A DNA stretch of 5,040 nt from Bacteroidota bacterium (GTDB lineage Bacteria > Bacteroidota > Bacteroidia > Bacteroidales > WCHB1-69): the NCBI GenBank assembly GCA_023392945.1, contig JAEWNB010000013.1, positions 1-5,040 of the forward strand, written 5' to 3'. The notes below the pieces were generated by a model. That model was not told the origin of the DNA, made no database searches, and saw only the letters and a program-made list of their open reading frames with translations. Shown here one piece after another: positions 1 to 5,040 of this stretch. Position numbers and translations under genes: made by a program. How positions within the stretch are numbered: the first letter of the stretch is position 1; the number at the start of each line of letters is the position of its first letter.

Positions 1-1904
1 CGGTTTTGTTGTTCAGGAGGGCATGGATAAACACCGGAAACATTGCAGGACGGTTTAACCGAAAATCCCGAATTGAAAGCCAATATTCCCATATTTGCAA
101 TGGGAATTTCCGCCAAAACGGAAGGAAGTATATTCCGTTCATTTGAAAAAGTACACCCGGCAAATCTCACATTTTTAATTGAATTTAACTTTACATGAGC
201 CCGAAACCGTTCATTACTTGTCAAATAATCATTGTTAATCGTAAAAATACAATTAGTAAAATAACTCCGGTTTCCCAATTCATAGCCATTGTTTATATTG
301 TGATATTCTCCGAATTCAACGGCAGTGGCATTATTCAAAAAAGAAGCATTTGCCGCGCGTACAATACCGCCGCTACTGTTGGGATCGGTTCCGTCCCATA
401 CTTTAATACCGCACACGGCATTGGAAATAACGGCTCCGTTTCTCAGTTCCACAATTCCCTGTGCTCCCGATGTAAGTTGACTTACAGATGAATTGCCAAG
501 AATTTGAATCCCTTGCCACATTTGGCTATTACAATAATTTGTTACATTTCCCCCATCAATAATAAGTTTTCCCCCCGGCATTATCTTTATTATGGCGTTT
601 GTTGCACATTGTACATTTCCGCTGATAGTTAACACCTTATTAGATTCAATAGTAAATGATTGTGGCAATAAAACATCGTTCTCCCAAATTTCCGAAGGTT
701 GACTCATGGTTTGATAATCAACCACATAAACATTATTATTATTGGGAGCACTAATATTAACCGGATAGTTTGCCAAACGATAGCTTCGGGTAAGTGAAGA
801 AACTTCTGCACTAACCCACCCATCACCTGCAGCAACTGCAACAATTCTGATGACATTCGGATTATTGGTGGAAATAATTCTTAAATTATCGCTACACAAC
901 CAAGTAACCGTGGCACTTGTATTATCCGGAATATGAACTTCAAAATTTGATTCATCACATAGTTCCATGCTACGAGAGCCTATAATATAGGTTTCAATCT
1001 CATTTAATAAATAATCAACTATATTCTGATCAAAAGTTACATGTCCCATATTTTTATTAATAGGACCGGTATAACTTGCAAACGGAGTTATTCCCTCTGA
1101 AACCAAATCTCTTCCCGAAATATTGGTAGAATAATTCATATTACCGTCTATATCCAATGTACTGGTAATAGGCATAAAACAATGATTCTTTGTAGTGGTA
1201 GTAGTTTCTTGTATTTGTCCACCCATATCATCTGCAGCATCGGCAATTTGTTCAAAAGTATTATAAAGTCCTCCGGGTGCCGCATCAATACTGAAATTAC
1301 CATCCGAATCTGCAAAAACCCATAATTTAGTTCTATTTCCCAAAAAATATTGCCAACCAGTAGCTGCAAACATACCATAAAAAATCTCACAAGTTCCATT
1401 GGTTGGAAATAGCTGAATTTTTGACACTCTGATATTGAATTTTGCATCCAACTCTATAGCATCCGAACATCCCGAGCTGTTCAGCGTTGTTCCGTTTAAA
1501 CTTCCATTAGTTATGGCGATCTTTCTCAAATTATTTGGATAGCTTATGGTATTAATATTATTGTAATATTGCAGAAAATATGGATGATAAAGATACGGAA
1601 GTATATTTGTTGAACAACTGCTGTAAGTTGTACTATTTGCAACATATATATTATACTGTTTTATTAACATCTGCTTTGCTGCAACACAATTAATTGTATT
1701 GTCCCAGATTTCCTTGGCGTTCTCCTTTTCTCCAATATATCCAAAAAAGTGCATAAATGCCTGAGCTCCCAGTGATATATTGGCTCCCTGATGAGGTGAA
1801 TCATAAGAAACCCATAATCTGCAATTGTGTTTGCCGTTACGAGTAAAGTTGTTGGGATTATCTTCCATATATTTTAAGGCATATCTGCTCACCTGTCCAC
1901 CCAT
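1..1904 (-). CDS. Alpha/beta hydrolase, C-terminal part after frameshift, with Ig-like and beta-helix domains (partial)
   Basis: This frame has no stop from the frameshift at about 1907 down to the window edge, about 635 codons, and the C-terminus lies outside. It continues the protein of the 1889-3076 ORF. It opens with SMGGQVSRYALKYMEDN, which completes the GPSMGG nucleophile elbow once one base is restored. Next comes WVSYDSPHQGANISLG (codons near 1785-1820), a strand and loop typical of lipase-like hydrolases. Further on are FADSDGNFSIDAAPGG (about 1270-1316), HCFMPITSTLDIDGN (about 1143-1187) and NMGHV (about 1038-1052). The last His is my candidate catalytic histidine, about residue 679 of the restored protein. 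An Ig-like beta-sandwich follows (about 755-940; TSATVTWLCSDN). From about 692 to the edge there are short beta-rich, Asn- and Gly-rich turns (IKIMPGGKLIIDGG, WQGIQILGN, VRFAGCTFSN), typical of a parallel beta-helix. ATG 1904 is only the first in-frame Met and is unlikely to be the true start. Cell-surface lipase or esterase is inferred; the substrate is unknown. Confidence 0.8.
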   Translation of the reverse strand, partial: MGGQVSRYALKYMEDNPNNFTRNGKHNCRLWVSYDSPHQGANISLGAQAFMHFFGYIGEKENAKEIWDNTINCVAAKQMLIKQYNIYVANSTTYSSCSTNILPYLYHPYFLQYYNNINTISYPNNLRKIAITNGSLNGTTLNSSGCSDAIELDAKFNIRVSKIQLFPTNGTCEIFYGMFAATGWQYFLGNRTKLWVFADSDGNFSIDAAPGGLYNTFEQIADAADDMGGQIQETTTTTKNHCFMPITSTLDIDGNMNYSTNISGRDLVSEGITPFASYTGPINKNMGHVTFDQNIVDYLLNEIETYIIGSRSMELCDESNFEVHIPDNTSATVTWLCSDNLRIISTNNPNVIRIVAVAAGDGWVSAEVSSLTRSYRLANYPVNISAPNNNNVYVVDYQTMSQPSEIWENDVLLPQSFTIESNKVLTISGNVQCATNAIIKIMPGGKLIIDGGNVTNYCNSQMWQGIQILGNSSVSQLTSGAQGIVELRNGAVISNAVCGIKVWDGTDPNSSGGIVRAANASFLNNATAVEFGEYHNINNGYELGNRSYFTNCIFTINNDYLTSNERFRAHVKLNSIKNVRFAGCTFSNERNILPSVLAEIPIANMGILAFNSGFSVKPSCNVSGVYPCPPEQQN

Positions 1905-3076
1905 ACTGGGCCTACCACTACAATCTGCTCGGCACTTTCATTCTCTTCCAAACGATTGTTAATTATGTTAATGGCTTCGATACAGACCATTGCATTTCTT
2001 TCAATATAGCCTCCTCCATCCGGGAAATCCAATAAAATAATATCATAACCTTTTTGTAATAAGATTTTTCCCATATGCTTTGTATAATTATCGTAATACA
2101 ATAATCCCCAAAAAGATTTTTTATTATCATAATCGCCATTATAAATCTCAAATTGTCTTTTATTTCCAGGGTCAAATCCATCCGCAATTAAGATTGGCTT
2201 TTGAAGTTTCATCGAAACAGTATCAGCATAGTATATGCGAAGCACTCCTGTTCCACAAGAAGTATTGCCCTCATAATCGGTAAAGGGAATTTGTGCAGAA
2301 ATCTGAATATCCTCTGTAAATCTATAGGCAGGACTTTTCGCAGTATTCTTTTTATATTTTATTTCTGCATGTGCAAGCAATTCCTGCCCATCCTCTAAAA
2401 CAGCTATAAAATGCATGATATATGTGCCTGTATCATTATAATGTACCTGTATGGCATCACCTTGTATTGAACGAAACCCAAGCCCATCACCAAAATCCAC
2501 AGACATACTGACAATTTTATTTTGTGTATTATCAAACAGGTATTCATTGCGGAAATGAAAAATAACAGTAGAATCAAATATTGTTTCCCGTAGGGGAGAT
2601 GCAACAAATGCTGTTTGTTCCAAATAAAGTGAAGTCGTTACAGTAGTATCTTCCAAAAGCAGACTATCTTGATTATAATATAATTTTTGCATTGCAGCAG
2701 CACTATCCATAAGATTAAAACGATAGTGTATTACTCCTATATCCACAACATTGGTATCATATACAATACTTTCTTTTACTTTATGATAAGAGAAAGGAAG
2801 TCGTGCTTCGGTCACGAATGCAGCTCTGTATAATTCGCTATAACATTGCAGAAAAATATCAGCATGAATAGTGTCAACCGTTGAAAACAACATAGAATTA
2901 AACCTTGGAAAGTCTGCAAAGGGTACCACACGATCGTATAAAATTCCGGTAGTGGCTTCTGCTCGATCAATATGGGCAAATACACTGTCAAACATTTCGG
3001 TATAGGTTTGATTCAATTGGGCTTTTAATGAAAAAAAAGCAAAAGAAACAATAATAAATAAAAAATATCTTTTCAT
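1889..3076 (-). CDS. Secreted alpha/beta hydrolase, N-terminal part with PKD-like domain (frameshifted)
   Basis: The ORF encodes 395 residues. Residues 1-19 form a signal peptide (MKRYFLFIIVSFAFFSLKA, then Q), so the product is exported to the periplasm. Residues 20-180 match nothing I recognise; they are rich in Asp, Thr and Tyr. Residues about 183-243 look like a PKD-type beta-sandwich, with VDFGDG followed by YNDTGTYIMHFIAVLEDG. Residues about 293-305 (KPILIADGFDPGN) fit the first core strand and oxyanion-hole loop of a family of Bacteroidota secreted alpha/beta hydrolases. GYDIILLDFPDGGGYIERNA (343-362) is the next strand and loop, and IVVVGP (385-390) is the strand into the nucleophile elbow. 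The last five residues, VWVDR, are frameshift nonsense, and the stop at 1889-1891 is probably not the native end. ATG 3076 is chosen because the signal peptide begins there; the leader is AT-rich with no Shine-Dalgarno, as is usual in this phylum. The start lies 30 nt after the stop of the barrel gene, so an operon is likely. As it stands this half lacks the catalytic Ser and His and should be inactive. Confidence 0.85.
   Translation of the reverse strand: MKRYFLFIIVSFAFFSLKAQLNQTYTEMFDSVFAHIDRAEATTGILYDRVVPFADFPRFNSMLFSTVDTIHADIFLQCYSELYRAAFVTEARLPFSYHKVKESIVYDTNVVDIGVIHYRFNLMDSAAAMQKLYYNQDSLLLEDTTVTTSLYLEQTAFVASPLRETIFDSTVIFHFRNEYLFDNTQNKIVSMSVDFGDGLGFRSIQGDAIQVHYNDTGTYIMHFIAVLEDGQELLAHAEIKYKKNTAKSPAYRFTEDIQISAQIPFTDYEGNTSCGTGVLRIYYADTVSMKLQKPILIADGFDPGNKRQFEIYNGDYDNKKSFWGLLYYDNYTKHMGKILLQKGYDIILLDFPDGGGYIERNAMVCIEAINIINNRLEENESAEQIVVVGPVWVDR
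1905..1913 (-). other. Frameshift junction inside the GxSxG nucleophile elbow
   Basis: On the minus strand the upstream frame reads V-V-V-G-P and then V-W-V-D-R-stop, while the next frame reads P-S-M-G-G-Q-V-S-R-Y. Adding one base at or beside the CCC run (plus-strand GGG, 1908-1910) gives V-V-V-G-P-S-M-G-G-Q-V-S-R-Y, a canonical alpha/beta-hydrolase elbow. A single missing base therefore explains the split. I see no classical X-XXY-YYZ slippery heptamer, so programmed -1 frameshifting is not supported. The cause could be a sequencing or assembly error or a real inactivating deletion; sequence alone cannot decide. Confidence 0.85.
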
Positions 3077-3106
3077 ACTATTTGTAATTTTATAATAAAT
3101 AAAAGG

Positions 3107-3748
3107 TTATTTTCCGAATTTATAACAATAGCCTACTTTTATCAATCCCTGAGTGCCAAAGCCGACTTCAAAATTGGCAGCATTCTTTTTCCCGACACTT
3201 ATTCCAAACAAAGCTATATGCATAGACGGATATACCCAAAAATTACTTTTCTGATCATCGTTCATAAGCTCTTTATCCTGCAAGTAAAAAGTTGCCCCGG
3301 CATATAGTGCACTGTACAGAGAAAGTTTTTCAAAACGTTTATAAGTAAAACGATAACCGGCTTGTAAGGCAAAATAGTTATCGGTACCGACTTCGATTTC
3401 TCTCAAATGGACATCTCTTTTTCTGCACGCCCAAGAAGCGGTAATTCCCAGTGCATGCCGATGATTAAAATTATATTTATATTCAAATGAAAAGGCTCCG
3501 ATAAGATAGGATTCGAGATAAAGTCCTTCCCCTCTATCTTGATAATAATAGTAACTTAAAAATCTGACGTCAACCGGTCCCAAAAATGGCTCATATTTAT
3601 AAAAAAAACCGATCACAGGAAATGCTCCGGCAGAAATACCGATTTCATGTTTAGAAAAATCTTTTAAAGGAGAGGTACTTTCTTGTGCTGTCATAAAAGA
3701 TGGAAGCAAGAACAACAAAAATAAAAAATAAAAAATGGTTTTTTTCAT
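3107..3748 (-). CDS. Exported protein, probable small outer-membrane beta-barrel
   Basis: The ORF encodes 213 residues. Residues 1-21 are a clear Sec signal peptide: MKKT, then a long Phe/Leu core, ending in MTA before Gln22. There is no lipobox Cys. The mature part has no further hydrophobic helix. It consists of alternating, aromatic-rich stretches such as HEIGISAGAFPVIGFFYKY, SYLIGAFSFEYKYNF, HALGITASW, YFALQAGYRFTYKRF, SLYSALYAGATFYL, MHIALFGISVG, NFEVGFG and LIKVGYCYKFGK. The polar turns between them (NFNHRH, KRFEK, NDDQKSN) fit a barrel of roughly eight strands. It ends in FGK rather than a terminal Phe. The length fits the broad class of small outer-membrane beta-barrel proteins, but no specific family is recognised and no function can be given. 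It is the first gene after the repeat array and probably leads an operon with the hydrolase 30 nt downstream. A role in holding or helping the hydrolase is only a guess from position. ATG 3748 is chosen because it starts the signal peptide. Confidence 0.75.
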   Translation of the reverse strand: MKKTIFYFLFLLFLLPSFMTAQESTSPLKDFSKHEIGISAGAFPVIGFFYKYEPFLGPVDVRFLSYYYYQDRGEGLYLESYLIGAFSFEYKYNFNHRHALGITASWACRKRDVHLREIEVGTDNYFALQAGYRFTYKRFEKLSLYSALYAGATFYLQDKELMNDDQKSNFWVYPSMHIALFGISVGKKNAANFEVGFGTQGLIKVGYCYKFGK

Positions 3749-4186
3749 AATGTTAATTTATTTATATTCATTATTTATTTTAAAAATAGCTTTAATTATT
3801 CAAAAAGCAGATTGCCTATATCTTAAATTTCAAATTCAATTTTCCATAAAAGGGGAAAATTATTTTCGATGTAAAGGTATTAAAAATAAATCCCAAAAAT
3901 CATATTTAACAATTTTGAGGACGAAATAGGGACGAGCGTTATAATTTACACTATTTATCAATTAATGTTTACAAGAAGTACGTAATTTACTGCTTAAATT
4001 AGCAATATGTTATATAAATTAAATTTAGAATATACAAAGTTGTTAATTTTAGATTTATCTCAATCAGGAAAAAAACTCTTTATTAAAAGAAAAAGGAAGA
4101 AAAAACACTTTTGATTTTAAAAACTAGTAATTAAAGATTAATCAATGGAACATTTTTTATATCACCTGCTTCTTCATCCGACAACA
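3749..4186. other. AT-rich intergenic region, no gene supported
   Basis: These 438 bp are very AT-rich. They include A-rich runs around 4068-4112 and many stops, and lie between the repeat array and the start of the barrel gene. The stretch should hold the promoter and leader for the minus-strand barrel gene. I searched for the Bacteroidota promoter form (TAnnTTTG preceded by TTG) and found no convincing match. The best -7 candidate is TACCTTTA on the minus strand (3879-3872), with one mismatch and a TTTTG only 14 bp upstream of it. A 64-codon plus-strand ORF at 3735-3929 has low-complexity, AT-driven composition and overlaps the barrel gene start, so I do not call it. I see no tRNA or terminator hairpin here. 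Confidence 0.5.
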
Positions 4187-4761
4187 GGCGTAGCCGCGAA
4201 CCATTTGTAGAAATAACCATTAACAACAGATCACCGAGGTGCGTAGCACCGAACCATTTGTAGGTGGGTAGCCACCGAACCATTTGTAGAAAAACCCATC
4301 AATAACAGATCATCAAGGTGCGTAGCCGCAAATCATTTGTAGAAAAACCCATCAACAACAGATCATCAAGGTGCGTAGCACCGGACCATTTGTAGAAAAC
4401 CCATCAACAACAGATCAACAAGGTGCGTAGCACCGAACCATTTGTAGGTGGGTAGCCGCAAACCATTTGTAGAAAACCCATCAACAACAGATCACCAAGG
4501 TGCGTAGCACCGACCCATTTGTAGGTGCGTAGCACCGAACCATTTGTAGAAAACCCATCAACAACAAATCACCAAGGTGCGTAGCACCGAACCATTTGTA
4601 GAGATAAACATTAACAACAGATCACCAAGGTGCGTAGCACCGAACCATTTGTAGAAAAAACCATCAACAACAAATCACCCAAGGTGCGTAGCACCGAACC
4701 ATTTGTAGGAAAAACCATCAAAACAACGAGTCCCTCAGGTGCGTAGCACCGAACCATTTGT
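4187..4761. repeat. Tandem array of 13 hairpin-forming units with conserved linkers
   Basis: The unit is GGTGCGTAGCACC followed directly by GAACCATTTGTAG, 26 bp in all. Units begin at 4187, 4238, 4264, 4317, 4370, 4422, 4448, 4499, 4525, 4576, 4629, 4683 and 4738. The first is degenerate and the last is cut short at CATTTGT. Nine junctions carry a linker of 26-29 bp of nearly constant sequence: an A-run, then CCCATCAACAACAG, then ATCACCAA or close variants, giving a 52-53 bp period. Three junctions (4263/4264, 4447/4448, 4524/4525) have no linker, so two cores abut. GGTGC and GCACC form a perfect 5 bp stem around GTA in nine units. The 52-53 bp period is not a multiple of three and no ORF follows it, so it is not coding. 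It lies 64 bp past the stop of the T9SS gene and could be transcribed as its 3' UTR. It resembles REP-like intergenic palindromic repeats; no transposase is present to confirm that. Confidence 0.92.
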
Positions 4762-4825
4762 TGCGTCTTTTTATTAGAAAGTAATTTTATTGCCCTGTTA
4801 TGAACTATATATTGGAAATAAATTC

Positions 4826-5040
4826 TTATTTTTTCACAATTACCTTTCCGCTTCCAATCAACATGGAATTTGTTGTTACCGAATAGGTATAAATCCCGTC
4901 TGAAACCTCACGCGTATCCCAAACCCATTGTCCCTGAGCCGAAGAGAGAACTTGTGTTTCAATCTGCTTCCCTGATTGTTCATAAATCTTCAGAAGGGCA
5001 TTGCCTTGTAAAAGATCAAAATCCCATTTAAAGGTTGTGT
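4826..5040 (-). CDS. T9SS type A C-terminal sorting domain of a secreted protein (partial)
   Basis: Only the last 70 residues and the TAA stop (4826-4828) are inside the window; the N-terminal body lies beyond 5040, so the function of the cargo is unknown. The visible part is a canonical C-terminal domain of the Por_Secre_tail type: FDLLQGNALLKIYEQSGKQI, then WVWDTREVSDGIYTYSV, then a final strand SGKVIVKK. The Gly-x-Tyr-x-Tyr strand and the terminal Gly-Lys-Val-Ile-Val-Lys-Lys are the hallmark positions. In known systems this domain directs the folded protein through the T9SS outer-membrane channel and is cleaved off, with the protein usually then attached to surface lipopolysaccharide. This is the strongest single pointer to Bacteroidota in the window. 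The hairpin array begins 64 bp downstream of the stop, and I see no classical terminator (stem plus T-run) between. Confidence 0.93.
   Translation of the reverse strand, partial: TTFKWDFDLLQGNALLKIYEQSGKQIETQVLSSAQGQWVWDTREVSDGIYTYSVTTNSMLIGSGKVIVKK

Noticed and set aside
195..491. 98-codon plus-strand ORF
   Set aside because: It lies exactly antisense, in codon register, to the beta-helix region of the hydrolase gene, where the minus-strand frame gives the coherent protein.
1148..1447. 99-codon minus-strand ORF
   Set aside because: It is an off-frame shadow of the hydrolase frame, which has recognisable motifs (DAAPGG, FADSDGN, CFMPITS) across the same span.
1908..1910. Phase variation by slippage at the G/C run
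   Set aside because: The run is only three bases long, too short for high-rate slippage.
1889..1913. Programmed -1 ribosomal frameshift in the hydrolase gene
   Set aside because: No slippery heptamer in register and no reason for such control in this family; a missing base is simpler.
3872..3898. Candidate Bacteroidota promoter (TTTTG and TACCTTTA on the minus strand)
   Set aside because: The -7 element has a mismatch at its last base, the 14 bp gap is shorter than usual for this promoter class, and similar matches are expected by chance in such AT-rich DNA.
3735..3929. 64-codon plus-strand ORF at the barrel gene start
   Set aside because: Low-complexity Ile/Leu/Lys composition from AT-rich DNA, overlap with the start of the barrel gene on the other strand, and no supporting signal.
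4187..4761. CRISPR-like regular array of about 26 bp repeats and about 27 bp spacers
   Set aside because: The spacers are nearly identical to each other instead of unique, three junctions have no spacer, and no cas gene is in the window. It is a composite tandem repeat.

Overview
The window looks like chromosomal DNA from a low-GC member of the Bacteroidota, probably a Bacteroidales-like or related environmental or uncultured lineage. The evidence is a textbook type IX secretion (T9SS) type A C-terminal sorting domain at the right edge, a very large secreted multidomain hydrolase, signal peptides that end in Ala-Gln, and AT-rich leaders without Shine-Dalgarno sequences. No genus can be named from the sequence. 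Every gene lies on the minus strand, so the window reads right to left.

Layout, in transcription order. (1) 5040-4826: the last 70 codons of a T9SS-exported protein whose body lies outside the window. (2) 4761-4187: a tandem array of 13 copies of a 25-26 bp hairpin-forming unit, mostly separated by near-identical 26-29 bp linkers, starting 64 bp after the stop of the T9SS gene. (3) 4186-3749: an AT-rich stretch with no gene that I can support. (4) 3748-3107: a 213-residue exported protein, probably a small outer-membrane beta-barrel. (5) 3076-1: a giant secreted protein, with signal peptide, unassigned N-terminal region, PKD-like domain, alpha/beta-hydrolase domain, Ig-like domain and parallel beta-helix, running off the left edge. 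A one-base frameshift splits it at about 1905-1913. The N-terminal ORF (3076-1889) stops just after the shift. The rest of the protein is open for about 635 codons in another frame, down to the window edge.

The barrel gene and the giant hydrolase gene are 30 nt apart and co-directional, so they are probably co-transcribed. The hydrolase is a plausible T9SS cargo anchored or released at the cell surface, but its own sorting domain would lie outside the window. The two points most worth a second look are the hairpin array, which shows paired substitutions in the stem, and the frameshift, which falls inside the GxSxG nucleophile elbow of the hydrolase. No cas genes, transposase, tRNA or rRNA were seen.
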